This document shows, piece by piece, positions 9,855 through 18,740 of a stretch of 64,000 nt of DNA. Within the stretch, counting starts at the first letter, position 1, and each line of letters begins with the position of its first letter. Source of the DNA: Qipengyuania sp. JC766 (GTDB taxonomy: Bacteria > Pseudomonadota > Alphaproteobacteria > Sphingomonadales > Sphingomonadaceae); contig NZ_JBFEFL010000001.1 of the NCBI RefSeq assembly GCF_040717445.1, forward strand, positions 1,870,001 to 1,934,000, in the 5' to 3' direction. The notes under the pieces were generated by a model that saw only the letters and a program-made list of their open reading frames with translations, was not told the DNA's origin and made no database searches. The position numbers and the translations under genes are program-made.

Positions 9855-10637
9855 ATGAGCTACGAGACGATCCTTCACGAAACCGATGGCGCCGTCACCA
9901 CGATCACGCTGAACCGGCCGCAGGCGCTGAACGCGCTGTCCAGCACCGTGCTGAAGGAGTTGATCGACGCGTTCGCCACGTATCAGGACGACGACAGCCA
10001 GCGCTGCGCGATCCTGACCGGCAGCGGCGACAAGGCCTTTGCCGCGGGCGCGGACATCAAGGAGATGAGCGAGAAGGACGCGGCGGATTTCTACCTCCAG
10101 GACTTCTTCGCCAAGTGGACCAGCCACATCGTCGAGGCCGTGCGCAAGCCGTGGATCGCGGCGGTCAACGGCTTCGCGCTGGGCGGCGGGTGCGAGCTTG
10201 CCATGATGGCGGACTTCATCATCGCGAGCGACAAGGCGAAGTTCGGCCAGCCCGAGATCAAGCTGGGCGTCGCGCCGGGCATGGGCGGATCGCAGCGTCT
10301 CACCCGCGCGGTCGGCAAGGCGAAGGCGATGGAAATGTGCCTGACCGGCCGGATGATGGATGCCGAGGAAGCCGAGCGCAGCGGCCTCGTCGCGCGCGTC
10401 GTGCCGCACGACACACTGATGGACGATGCGCGCACCACCGCAGCCACCATCGCCGGGATGCCGCCGATGGCCGCGATGGTGAACAAGGAAATGGTCAACG
10501 CCGCCTACGAGACGTCCCTAAGCCAGGGCGTGCTCCACGAACGCCGCCTGTTCCAGATCCTCACCGCGACCGAGGACAAGGCCGAGGGCATGAAGGCCTT
10601 TATCGAGAAGCGCGACGGAAACTGGAAAGGACGATAG
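9855..10637 (+). CDS. Enoyl-CoA hydratase
   Basis: 260-residue crotonase with both catalytic-region motifs: [10 protein letters not shown] and [20 protein letters not shown], followed by [20 protein letters not shown] carrying the two glutamate/glycine positions used for hydration. In this operon it would hydrate methacrylyl-CoA to 3-hydroxyisobutyryl-CoA, the step between the two preceding genes, although the family is promiscuous and also serves beta-oxidation. Start chosen at the ATG at 9855 (MSYETILHE), 11 bp after the previous stop with GGAGACGAAG as ribosome site; the frame is open further upstream but overlaps the hydrolase. Confidence 0.93.
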   Translation: MSYETILHETDGAVTTITLNRPQALNALSSTVLKELIDAFATYQDDDSQRCAILTGSGDKAFAAGADIKEMSEKDAADFYLQDFFAKWTSHIVEAVRKPWIAAVNGFALGGGCELAMMADFIIASDKAKFGQPEIKLGVAPGMGGSQRLTRAVGKAKAMEMCLTGRMMDAEEAERSGLVARVVPHDTLMDDARTTAATIAGMPPMAAMVNKEMVNAAYETSLSQGVLHERRLFQILTATEDKAEGMKAFIEKRDGNWKGR

Positions 10638-10638
10638 G

Positions 10639-10989
10639 GTGCGGCCCTTCTACTTCCTGCTCATGGCCATGTGGGGCGCGCTGGCGTTCTATACCGGCCA
10701 TGTGATCCTCAACCACGGGATCAATCTCTTCCCCGATTTCTTCGGCGACATGTCCGAGTGGACCTGGCCCGGTCAGTTCAATCTCGACTTCGCGATGATG
10801 CTGTTCCTGTCCGCCAGCTGGACCGTCTGGCGCAGCGGCTTCTCGATCGCCGGCTGGGCGCTCGGCATCGTCGCATTCTTCGGCGGGGCGGGCTTCCTGC
10901 TGCCCTACCTCACCTATCTCGCCTGGAAGCACCGGGGCGACACCACCGCCATCCTGACAGGCCGTAATTTCGAAGGAACATCGTTATGA
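10639..10989 (+). CDS. Small membrane protein of the valine operon
   Basis: 116 residues starting at a GTG one base after the hydratase stop. Hydrophobic segments at about residues 3-22, 50-62 and 70-96 suggest two to three membrane helices with a Trp-rich loop between (SEWTWPGQF). The C-terminus is short and charged. Its stop overlaps the mmsB ATG by four bases (ATGA). Tight packing between two valine-pathway genes says it is translated and probably cotranscribed; I do not recognise a family or function. Confidence 0.75.
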   Translation: MRPFYFLLMAMWGALAFYTGHVILNHGINLFPDFFGDMSEWTWPGQFNLDFAMMLFLSASWTVWRSGFSIAGWALGIVAFFGGAGFLLPYLTYLAWKHRGDTTAILTGRNFEGTSL

Positions 10990-11855
10990 AAATCGCCTTT
11001 ATCGGCCTCGGCAACATGGGCGGCGGGATGGCCGCGAATCTGGTCAAGAACGGCCACGAGGTGCGTGCATTCGACCTCAGCGAAGACGCGCTCGCCAAGG
11101 CGAAGGCGAACGGCTGCGAAACCTTCACGGACGCGAACGAAGCCGTGCAGGGCGTCGACGCGGTCGTCTCGATGCTTCCCAACGGGGCCATCGTGAAGTC
11201 GGTCTATTCGGACAGCGTGATCGGCCATGCGCCGGAAGGCGCGGCGCTGCTCGATTGCTCGACCATCGATGTCCAGACCGCCAAGGACGTGTCCGAAATG
11301 GCCACCGCCAAGGGCTACAAGATGGTCGATGCGCCGGTCAGCGGCGGGATCGCCGCGGCGGACGGCGGCACGTTGACCTTCATGGTCGGCGGCACCGAAG
11401 AGGCGTTCGCGGCGGCGAAGCCCATCCTCGAAGGCATGGGCAAGGCGGTGATCCATGCGGGCGACGCGGGCGCGGGCCAGACGGCCAAGATCTGCAACAA
11501 CATGCTGCTGGCGATCAGCATGATCGGCACGGCCGAGGCGATGAAGATGGCCCAGAAGCTGGGCCTCGATCCGCAGAAATTCTACGAGATCAGCTCGCAG
11601 TCCTCCGGCTATTGCTGGTCGCTCAACGCCTACACCCCGATGCCGGGCGTGGGCGTCGAAAGCCCGGCCGACCGCGATTACCAGGGTGGCTTCGCGACCG
11701 GCCTGATGCTCAAGGACCTGCGCCTCGCCATGGCGGCGGCGGAGGAAGCGGACGCGGCGGTGCCGCTGGGCGCGCGCGCGGCGAGCCTGTACGAGGATTT
11801 TTCGGGCGCCGGGAACGACGGGCTCGATTTCTCCGCTATCATCAAGACCTACTGA
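10986..11855 (+). CDS. mmsB: 3-hydroxyisobutyrate dehydrogenase
   Basis: 289 residues of the beta-hydroxyacid dehydrogenase family. N-terminal NAD-binding motif IAFIGLGNMGGGMAANL, substrate-binding DAPVSGGIAAADGGTLTFMVGG, and catalytic Lys in AGQTAKICNNMLL are all present. Oxidises 3-hydroxyisobutyrate to methylmalonate semialdehyde, the substrate of MmsA encoded at the head of the same run. Its 3' end overlaps the convergent Nmad3-like gene by 14 bp, so no terminator fits between the two. Confidence 0.96.
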   Translation: MKIAFIGLGNMGGGMAANLVKNGHEVRAFDLSEDALAKAKANGCETFTDANEAVQGVDAVVSMLPNGAIVKSVYSDSVIGHAPEGAALLDCSTIDVQTAKDVSEMATAKGYKMVDAPVSGGIAAADGGTLTFMVGGTEEAFAAAKPILEGMGKAVIHAGDAGAGQTAKICNNMLLAISMIGTAEAMKMAQKLGLDPQKFYEISSQSSGYCWSLNAYTPMPGVGVESPADRDYQGGFATGLMLKDLRLAMAAAEEADAAVPLGARAASLYEDFSGAGNDGLDFSAIIKTY

Positions 11856-12567
11856 TCTCGTCCATTACCGCACGGAGCCATTCGCGCGGGCGTTCCCGTC
11901 GTCCGATATCGGCGACGAATTCCTGCCCGCGCGCCACGCTGCGCAGGCGGCCCCCGCGCAGCCAGCGATCCGCGCGATCGTGATAGCTGAGACCGCCGCG
12001 GCGCAGCCAGTCGGGCCGCTGCCACAGGCTGGGCGGGCCGCCGGGGACGGTCAGGCGAAGCATGTCGGACGCGTGCGCCGCCTCCCGCCCCGGGCCACGA
12101 TAGATCGCATCGTTCTTCGCATGCATGCCGAGCGCGTGCGGATGCCCCAGAGCTGACATCGGTTCGGGCGCGCCCTGCGACAGATCGACGATCTCCGCGA
12201 TTTCCAGATAGCCGAAGATGCGGTGGTGCGGCTCTCCGGTCTCCTCGTCCGCGAACAGGCCGAAGAACAGGAACACGTCCCCTGTGCCGACCCCGCGATT
12301 GGCGAGGTGGGTCTGTGCCGCGCCGCACTGGCCGAACAGGCAGCTCCCGTCGGCGAGGAACATCGGATCGTGGTGGCAGAAATCGTCCGCGCCCAGCCGG
12401 CCGCGGCTCGCCTTCGCGGCATGGTAGCCCAGCCCTAGATCGCCGTAGCGCGTGCGCGAATGGCCGCCCGAGGGGATCGGCAGGCTGCGCGGCACCCCGC
12501 CGACGATCGGGGAGGGCGCGCCGCCGCTGGAACTGTCGAACCCCTTGCGGCTGAAGACGATCCGCAA
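11842..12567 (-). CDS. Nmad3-like (nucleotide modification-associated domain 3) protein
   Basis: 241 residues from a TTG start at 12567, five bases after the gcvPB stop; residues 2-10 (RIVFSRKGF) begin the recognisable part. The frame continues open upstream inside gcvPB but that is antisense-type filler. Features I associate with Nmad3 are the FSRKGFDSSSGG opening, a following PSPI/LPIP segment, an FCHHDPMF motif, and GQCGAAQTHL...GDVFLFFGLF. Nmad3 proteins were predicted from genome context to accompany modified DNA bases; the activity is unknown. Here it is a tail gene of the glycine cleavage operon. Family assignment is from memory of the motif pattern, so moderate. Confidence 0.6.
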   Translation of the reverse strand: MRIVFSRKGFDSSSGGAPSPIVGGVPRSLPIPSGGHSRTRYGDLGLGYHAAKASRGRLGADDFCHHDPMFLADGSCLFGQCGAAQTHLANRGVGTGDVFLFFGLFADEETGEPHHRIFGYLEIAEIVDLSQGAPEPMSALGHPHALGMHAKNDAIYRGPGREAAHASDMLRLTVPGGPPSLWQRPDWLRRGGLSYHDRADRWLRGGRLRSVARGQEFVADIGRRERPREWLRAVMDEISRS

Positions 12568-12572
12568 ACCTG

Positions 12573-14192
12573 TTAGCGGCCGCCCTGCTCGCTCGGTGCA
12601 GGCTGCCCGGCGGGCGCTTCGTCCTCTTCCCAGGCCAGCACCGGCTTGCGCGCGGCCTGCGTCTCGTCCAGCCGACGGCGCGGCGCGTGGATCGGCGCCT
12701 GCTTCAGGCTTTCGTCGCCCGCCTTCGCCCGCTCCGCGACATTGCGCAGGGCGGCGATGAACTGGTCGAGGCTGGCCTTGCTCTCGGTCTCGGTCGGTTC
12801 GACCAGCATGGCCCCGTGGACCACCAGCGGGAAATACACCGTCATCGGGTGGAAACCCTCGTCGATGAGCCCCTTGGCGAGGTCGAGCGTGCTGAGATCG
12901 CCCCCGAAGCCGCGATCGCCGAACAGCGCCTCGTGCATGCACGGGCCGCTGTCCGCGAAGGGCGCGTGCAGCGTCCCTTCAAGGCTGCGCAGGATGTAGT
13001 TCGCGTTGAGCACGGCGTCTTCCGCCACCTGCTTCAGGCCGTCCGCCCCGTGGCTGAGGATATAGGCCAGCGCGCGGGTGAACATGCCCATCTGGCCGTG
13101 GAACGCGGTCATCCGGCCGAAGCTGCGCATCTTGCCGTCGAAATGCTCGGCGGAGAACGCATCGGCATCCTCTTCCTCAATCAGGTGGACCACGCCGTCC
13201 TTCGTGCGGGCGGTGTAGGGCAGCGGACCGAAGGGGCTGAGCGCTTCCGACAGCACGACCGGGCCGGAGCCGGGGCCGCCGCCGCCATGCGGGGTGGAGA
13301 AGGTCTTGTGCAGGTTGATGTGCATCGCATCGACGCCGAGGTCGCCCGGGCGCACCTTGCCGACGATCGCGTTGAAATTGGCGCCGTCACAATAGACGTA
13401 CCCGCCCGCGGCATGGACCGCGTCGGAAATCGCCTTCATGTCGCGTTCGAACAGGCCGCAGGTGTTGGGGTTGGTAATCATCACCCCGGCGACGTCCGGC
13501 CCCAGCCGCTTCTTCAAAGCTTCCAGGTCGACGCGCCCGTCTTCGGTCGCGGGAATGTCCTCCACCTCGTAACCGGCGAAGGCGGCGGTCGCAGGATTGG
13601 TGCCGTGCGCGCTTTCGGGCACGAGGATGACCTTGCGCGCATCGCCCTTCGCTTCCAGCGCGGCGCGGATGCACAGGATGCCGCACAACTCGCCATGCGC
13701 ACCCGCCTTGGGGCTCATCGCGACGCCGTGCATGCCCGTAAGCTCGATCAGCCAGAAGGCGAGTTCGTTGATGACTTCCAGCGCGCCGCGCACGGTATCG
13801 ACCGGTTGCAGCGGGTGGACGTCGGCAAAGCCGGGCATCCGCGCCACCTTCTCGTTCAGGCGCGGATTGTGCTTCATGGTGCAGCTGCCAAGCGGGAACA
13901 GTCCCAGATCGATGGCATAGTTCTGCCGGCTGAGCCGCGTGTAATGGCGCACCGCCTCCGGCTCGTGCAGGCCGGGCAGGCCGATGCGACCGGTCCGGTC
14001 GAACCCGCCCAGACGGTTGGGCGCATCCGCCGCGGGTTCGGGCAGGTCCACGCCAGTCTCGTCGGCATGGCCGATCTCGAACAGCAGCGGCTCTTCCAGC
14101 ATCAGGGCGCGGTTGCCGGTGACGGTTCCGGTATCCTTGCGCCGTTCGGCATTCATGGCCGGCTTCCAGCCGGACTTGTTCGGCGCGTTCAT
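12573..14192 (-). CDS. gcvPB: Glycine dehydrogenase (decarboxylating) subunit 2
   Basis: 539-residue PLP-dependent beta subunit of the two-gene P protein. The PLP lysine is Lys 296 in [18 protein letters not shown]. With GcvPA it decarboxylates glycine and transfers aminomethyl to lipoyl-GcvH. Residues 1-30 and the last ~40 (Ala/Pro/Glu-rich) extend a little beyond the usual length of about 490-520. The ATG overlaps the gcvPA stop by four bases (ATGA), consistent with equal subunit synthesis. Confidence 0.95.
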   Translation of the reverse strand: MNAPNKSGWKPAMNAERRKDTGTVTGNRALMLEEPLLFEIGHADETGVDLPEPAADAPNRLGGFDRTGRIGLPGLHEPEAVRHYTRLSRQNYAIDLGLFPLGSCTMKHNPRLNEKVARMPGFADVHPLQPVDTVRGALEVINELAFWLIELTGMHGVAMSPKAGAHGELCGILCIRAALEAKGDARKVILVPESAHGTNPATAAFAGYEVEDIPATEDGRVDLEALKKRLGPDVAGVMITNPNTCGLFERDMKAISDAVHAAGGYVYCDGANFNAIVGKVRPGDLGVDAMHINLHKTFSTPHGGGGPGSGPVVLSEALSPFGPLPYTARTKDGVVHLIEEEDADAFSAEHFDGKMRSFGRMTAFHGQMGMFTRALAYILSHGADGLKQVAEDAVLNANYILRSLEGTLHAPFADSGPCMHEALFGDRGFGGDLSTLDLAKGLIDEGFHPMTVYFPLVVHGAMLVEPTETESKASLDQFIAALRNVAERAKAGDESLKQAPIHAPRRRLDETQAARKPVLAWEEDEAPAGQPAPSEQGGR

Positions 14193-15556
14193 GCCAGCAC
14201 CTCCTCAAGCGCTGTGGCCAGCGTTTCGATATCGTCCTCGCTAGTGGTTTCCGTGACCGTGACCAGCAGCCCGTCGGCAAGCTCGTCCTGCCCCGGGAAC
14301 AGCCGGCCGAGCGAGACGCCCGCCAGGATCCCGCGATCGGCCAGCGTGCGCACCACGGCGCGCGCATCCTGCCCCAGCGTGACGGTGAATTCGTTGAAGA
14401 AGCTTTCGTTCAGGACCTTCACGCCGGGGACCTTCGCCAGCCGGTCCGCGGCAAGGCAGGCGAGCCTGTGGTTTTCCGCCGCCAGACGCCGCAGCCCCGC
14501 TTCGCCCAGCAGGGTCATGTGGACGTTGAAGGCGAGCGCGCACAGCCCGCTGTTGGTGCAGATGTTGGACGTGGCCTTTTCCCGGCGGATGTGCTGCTCG
14601 CGCGTGGACAGCGTCAGCACGAAGCCGCGCTTGCCTTCCGCATCGACCGTTTCTCCGCACAGGCGCCCGGGCATCATGCGCACGTGCTTCGCATCGCGCA
14701 CCGCGAACAGGCCGAGGTACGGCCCGCCGAACTGCAGGCCGACGCCGAGCGACTGCCCTTCGCCGACCACGATGTCCGCGCCCAGTTCGCCCGGGGACTT
14801 GATCGCGCCCAGCGCGACCGGCTCGGTATTGACCGCGATCAGCAGTGCGCCCTTGTCGTGCGCGGCTTCCGCAATCGCGGCGAGGTCGGGCAGGCGGCCG
14901 AGAATGTCCGGGTACTGCACGACGACGCAACTCGTATCCTCGTCGATCCGCGCGATCAGGCCGTCATTGTCGGGCACCGGGCGCAGCGAGGCGGGCGCGT
15001 CCGAAATCTCGTCCTCGGTGAACTTCGCCATGGTCCGGACGACTTCGGCGTAATGCGGGTGCAGCGCGCCCGACAGGACTACCTTGCGCTTCTTGCCGCG
15101 CGCCACGCGCCCCGCCATCGCCACCGCTTCCCAGCACGCGGTCGAACCGTCATACATCGACGCGTTCGCGACCGCGCAGCCATAGAGCCGCGCCACCTGC
15201 GTCTGGAATTCGAACAGCATCTGCAACGTGCCCTGCGCGATTTCCGGCTGGTAGGGCGTGTAGGCGGTCAGGAATTCGCCGCGCTGGATGATGTGGTCGA
15301 CGCTCGCCGGGACATGGTGGCGATAGGCGCCCGCCCCCAGAAAGAACGGCGCGTCCGCTGCCGCGAGGTTCTTCTTCGAAAGCCGCCGCATGTGCCGCTC
15401 GACCGCCATTTCGCTCGCATGGAGCGGCAGGCCCTCAATCGGGCCGTCGAGCCGCGCTTCTTCCGGAACATCGACGAACAAATCCTCGATGCCGGATGCG
15501 CCGATCGTGGCCAGCATCTCGCTTCTATCGGTATCGGTCAGGGGCAGGTAACGCAT
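14189..15556 (-). CDS. gcvPA: Glycine dehydrogenase (decarboxylating) subunit 1
   Basis: 455-residue alpha subunit of the two-gene P protein. I placed the start at the ATG at 15556 ([15 protein letters not shown]), which matches the usual N-terminus; the frame remains open for eight more codons. Typical segments include [18 protein letters not shown], the [12 protein letters not shown] loop and the NTEPVALG / [11 protein letters not shown] stretch that shapes the PLP pocket at the subunit interface. Separated by 82 bp from gcvH, overlapping gcvPB by four bases. Confidence 0.95.
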   Translation of the reverse strand: MRYLPLTDTDRSEMLATIGASGIEDLFVDVPEEARLDGPIEGLPLHASEMAVERHMRRLSKKNLAAADAPFFLGAGAYRHHVPASVDHIIQRGEFLTAYTPYQPEIAQGTLQMLFEFQTQVARLYGCAVANASMYDGSTACWEAVAMAGRVARGKKRKVVLSGALHPHYAEVVRTMAKFTEDEISDAPASLRPVPDNDGLIARIDEDTSCVVVQYPDILGRLPDLAAIAEAAHDKGALLIAVNTEPVALGAIKSPGELGADIVVGEGQSLGVGLQFGGPYLGLFAVRDAKHVRMMPGRLCGETVDAEGKRGFVLTLSTREQHIRREKATSNICTNSGLCALAFNVHMTLLGEAGLRRLAAENHRLACLAADRLAKVPGVKVLNESFFNEFTVTLGQDARAVVRTLADRGILAGVSLGRLFPGQDELADGLLVTVTETTSEDDIETLATALEEVLA

Positions 15557-15638
15557 CGCAGTGTCCTGTCGTCCCGGCATCGCCGGCGCTTGTCAGAGTC
15601 GTTTGTTGAATAGGCCGGGCGAGCCCGGCCCGCCTGAA

Positions 15639-16010
15639 TCAAAGCCCGTCGAGGAAGCTCTTGTAGGCCTTGTCGTCCATCAGGCCTTCGAGTTCGCTCT
15701 TGTCGGACAGCGTCAGCTTGAAGAACCAGCCGTCCTCTTCCGCCGAGCTGTTGACGAGCGCGGGTTCGTCCTCGAGCGAGCCGTTCACTTCGATGACTTC
15801 ACCGCCGATGGGCGCGTAGACGTCGCTCGCGGCCTTGACGCTTTCCACGACCGCCGCGTCCTTGCCGGCTTCCAGCACGGTGCCGACTTCGGGCAGTTCG
15901 ACGAACACGATGTCGCCGAGCTGTTCCTGCGCATAGTCCGTGATGCCGACGGTGGCTTCGTCGCCCTCGACATCGATCCATTCGTGTTCGTCGGTGAAAT
16001 AACGCGGCAT
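15639..16010 (-). CDS. gcvH: Glycine cleavage system H protein
   Basis: 123-residue lipoyl carrier. The start at 16010 ([12 protein letters not shown]) is the standard one; it lies four bases after the gcvT stop. The lipoylated lysine is Lys 59 in [14 protein letters not shown], and the [19 protein letters not shown] strand region is canonical. It shuttles the aminomethyl group between P protein (GcvPA/PB) and GcvT. Normal length, no oddities. Confidence 0.97.
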   Translation of the reverse strand: MPRYFTDEHEWIDVEGDEATVGITDYAQEQLGDIVFVELPEVGTVLEAGKDAAVVESVKAASDVYAPIGGEVIEVNGSLEDEPALVNSSAEEDGWFFKLTLSDKSELEGLMDDKAYKSFLDGL

Positions 16011-16014
16011 CTGG

Positions 16015-17208
16015 TCAGCTCCCTCGGTAATAGTTGTGCGGTACGAAAGGCATGGATGCGACGCGCGCCGGCAGGCGTTTGTTCCGCACTTCGACTTCGA
16101 GTTCGGTCCCTTCGTCGGCATGGGCGCGGTCGACATAGGCCATGGCGATCGGGTGGCCGAGCGTGGGCGAGAAGCCGCCGCTGGTGACGACGCCGATCCG
16201 CGTGTCGCCTGCGAACACCTCGGCCCCTTCGCGTGCCGGCAAGCGACCTTCCAGGATCAGGCCGACGCGGAACCGGGCGGGCCCGTCCTTCAGCGCGGCC
16301 GCGATGGTCGCGTGCCCCTTGTATCCGCCGCTTTCCCGGCGGGCCTTGCTGAGTGCGAAGGTCAGGTCGGCGCTGACCGGGTCGATCTCGGCGGTGAGGT
16401 CGTGGCCGTAGAGCGGCAGTCCCGCTTCCAGCCGCAGGCTGTCACGTGCGCCGAGGCCGGCGGGCCGGACCTCGATTTCCGCGCAGAGCCGGTCGGCGAG
16501 GATTTCCACCTGGTGCGCGGGCACGGAAATCTCGAAGCCGTCTTCCCCGGTATAGCCGCAGCGCGAGATCCGCAGCGGCAGTTCGCCGAAATCGTAGGTC
16601 GTGGACTGCATGAAGGTCAGCTGTTCGGGCACGCCGCGCATTACCCGGTTCAGCGCAGTCGCCGCCGCGGGGCCCTGCAGCGCGATCAGGGCCTGGTCTT
16701 CCAGGTGCGTCAGCGTGACATCGTCGGGCAGGTGTTCGCGCATGTGGGCGATATCGTCCCACTTGGTCGCGCCGTTGACGACGACGTAGAAGGCCGGTTC
16801 GCCCCAGTAGCCGTCTTTCGTGACATTGCCGTCCTCGTCCTCCTCGGGCGCGATCCATTCGGTGACGTTGGTCACCATCAGGTCGTCGAGGATGCCGCCC
16901 TCGTCGCCCAGCAACAGGGTGTAGCGGATACGGCCGGGCTTCAGGCTGGCAATGGCGCCGGGGACGAGTTCTTCCAGCGCGGTGGCGGCGTTTTCGCCAG
17001 TGACCATCAGCTGGCCCATGTGGCTGACATCGAACAGGCCGGCCTGCGCCCGGGTCCAGTCGTGCTCCGCGACGATGCCGCCGCCTTCGCTCTTGTTGTA
17101 CTGGATCGGCATTTCGTAGCCCGCAAAGGGCACCATGCGCGCGCCCTTGCCGCGATGCCATGCATCGAGCGGAAGCGGCTTCGTTTCTTCGGATGCGGTA
17201 TCGCTCAT
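16015..17208 (-). CDS. gcvT: Aminomethyltransferase (glycine cleavage T protein)
   Basis: 397-residue folate-dependent enzyme that releases ammonia from aminomethyl-GcvH and makes methylene-THF. Key parts are the opening [26 protein letters not shown], the FDVSHMGQ motif, and [13 protein letters not shown] which contacts folate. A 23-residue insert rich in acidic residues ([17 protein letters not shown]) is present. First gene after the glycine riboswitch in the leftward gcv operon, so it is expected to be induced by glycine. Confidence 0.95.
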   Translation of the reverse strand: MSDTASEETKPLPLDAWHRGKGARMVPFAGYEMPIQYNKSEGGGIVAEHDWTRAQAGLFDVSHMGQLMVTGENAATALEELVPGAIASLKPGRIRYTLLLGDEGGILDDLMVTNVTEWIAPEEDEDGNVTKDGYWGEPAFYVVVNGATKWDDIAHMREHLPDDVTLTHLEDQALIALQGPAAATALNRVMRGVPEQLTFMQSTTYDFGELPLRISRCGYTGEDGFEISVPAHQVEILADRLCAEIEVRPAGLGARDSLRLEAGLPLYGHDLTAEIDPVSADLTFALSKARRESGGYKGHATIAAALKDGPARFRVGLILEGRLPAREGAEVFAGDTRIGVVTSGGFSPTLGHPIAMAYVDRAHADEGTELEVEVRNKRLPARVASMPFVPHNYYRGS

Positions 17209-17255
17209 CCTGAATCCCTGACAGCGCGGGGACGGTCCAACGGAACCGCTTGCCG

Positions 17256-17420
17256 CCTGCCCCCTCTGTCAGGAAACCTGAGAGCGTACCCCTTCGGTGG
17301 CGCCACGCGGCGCGCTTTCCAGAGTGCCTGTCCAACCGAGCGGTCCGGTTGCCTGAGAGTTTCCGGGGCGGTTGCTCCTTCGGCGTCGCGTGCGAGCTAC
17401 CGCCCGCGAACTCTCCCGCT
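17256..17420 (-). promoter_or_regulatory. Tandem glycine riboswitch
   Basis: On the minus strand two glycine aptamers follow each other about 45 bp before gcvT. Aptamer 1: GGGAGAG (17417-17411), then GCCGAAGGAGCAA and AAACTCTCAGGCA. Linker and aptamer 2: GGACAG, CTCTGGA, CACCGAAGGGG, CTCTCAGGTTTCC and GACAGAGGGG. These are the hallmark conserved strings of the class, in the right order. Tandem glycine aptamers usually switch gcv genes on when glycine is high. No clear terminator stem is visible between it and gcvT, so control may act on ribosome access. Confidence 0.93.
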
Positions 17421-17500
17421 CGATCGCCCGGCCAGAATCACTCCCGGCCGGGAGACGATGCTGCGATTGCGCAAGGCGGGGGCCGCGTCAATGGCGGGCG

Positions 17501-18709
17501 TCAGTTTTCGCCGGACTCCTGCGCCAGAATCTGCTGCGCCCTCTGCATGAGCGCGATTTCGCGCGGGTCGAACCCGCCTTCGTCCTCCGCGCTTGCACGG
17601 GGCGGGACGGCGGTGGTGAAATAGGCGATGCCCTGGCCGAGTTCGGGCGAGAACCAGAGGCCGGAGCGCAGGGCATAGGCTTCGCCCGCATGGCCCAGTC
17701 GCACATGGCCGTCGCCGAACAGCGGATCGGCGCAGGGCGTGCCGGGATATTCGATGGCCTGCACGGCAAGACCGTAGCGGCAGAAGAAGTCCTGGCCCGC
17801 GATCGGTTCGTGCGCGACGGACCACAGCAGCGCGAGGGCCGCGTCGCCGCTCAGGAATTCCGGCCGGCCGAACTCGGCGAAGACCTGGCCGATCTTCGCC
17901 AGGTCCATCATCCCGATCCGCACTCCGCCCTGCGGCGAGAAGACCGATGCGTTGATGCCGGGCACGTAATCCTCGAGCGAGCATTCGACCCCCTCGGCCA
18001 CGGGGATGCTGCAATTGGGCGGGACGTCGCCCGGATCGTCGCGCGCGATCTCGCCCGTGTCGCGGTAGAGCACGACTGCGCGCGATACCTGATCCTGGCT
18101 GCACAGCGTCCAGTTCACGCACGCCTCGATGCCCAGCGGGGCGAAGACGGTGCGCTCCAGCAGTTCGTCGTAGCGTTCCCCCGTCGCCGCTTCCAGCACG
18201 GTCGCGACCACCGGCGAGCCCAGGTTCGCATATTCGAAGGGCGCTTCGCCCGGGGGCGCGTCGGCGTACCATGCCCCCGGCTCCGCGAGCTTCGCTTCCA
18301 GGCTTTCGCCCAACGGCACGATGTAGCCTGCCGCATCGCGCAGGCCCGAGCGGTGGGAGAGCAGCTGCGCCAGCGTCACCGGCACGTCCGGAAAAGACGG
18401 GTGCCGGACCTTCCAGCCGAGATAGTCGGAAACGTCGCGGTCAAGTTCGACCTTGCCTTCGTCCACCAGCCGCAAGGTCGCCAGCCCCATGACCAGCTTG
18501 GAAATGCTGGCGATGCGGACGGGGTCGTTGGCTTCCACCGGGCGCCCGGTCTCGCGGTCCGCGATGCCTTCCACGATCAGCGGCCGCGCGCCCTCCTTGT
18601 CGAAGGCGACCACGACCGTCGCGGGAACGGGGTCCTGCGTATCGGCGGAAACGGAAGTGCTCATGACCATGCAGAAGGACGCCAGAGCCAGCAAAGCAGA
18701 TCGCCACAT
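17501..18709 (-). CDS. Secreted serine hydrolase, beta-lactamase/DD-peptidase fold
   Basis: 402 residues with a Sec signal peptide (about 1-22, ending SVSADT). Class C beta-lactamase-family motifs: S-I-S-K as the SxxK nucleophile near residue 70, and Y-A-N as YxN; no clear KTG is seen, H/K-x-G being replaced by a region around DGHVRLGHAG. Such proteins are esterases, peptidases or penicillin-binding hydrolases of the periplasm. A GTG at 18736 would add nine residues; I prefer the ATG at 18709 because the signal peptide begins there. It follows metH2 by about 31 bp and may be cotranscribed with the SAM-cycle operon. Confidence 0.85.
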   Translation of the reverse strand: MWRSALLALASFCMVMSTSVSADTQDPVPATVVVAFDKEGARPLIVEGIADRETGRPVEANDPVRIASISKLVMGLATLRLVDEGKVELDRDVSDYLGWKVRHPSFPDVPVTLAQLLSHRSGLRDAAGYIVPLGESLEAKLAEPGAWYADAPPGEAPFEYANLGSPVVATVLEAATGERYDELLERTVFAPLGIEACVNWTLCSQDQVSRAVVLYRDTGEIARDDPGDVPPNCSIPVAEGVECSLEDYVPGINASVFSPQGGVRIGMMDLAKIGQVFAEFGRPEFLSGDAALALLWSVAHEPIAGQDFFCRYGLAVQAIEYPGTPCADPLFGDGHVRLGHAGEAYALRSGLWFSPELGQGIAYFTTAVPPRASAEDEGGFDPREIALMQRAQQILAQESGEN

Positions 18710-18740
18710 GGGCCGACAATCGCCCAGCCGCGACACGAAA

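Noticed and set aside
12687-15053. 788-codon plus-strand frame opposite gcvPB/gcvPA
   Set aside because: Same reason; the gcv genes carry all functional motifs on the other strand.
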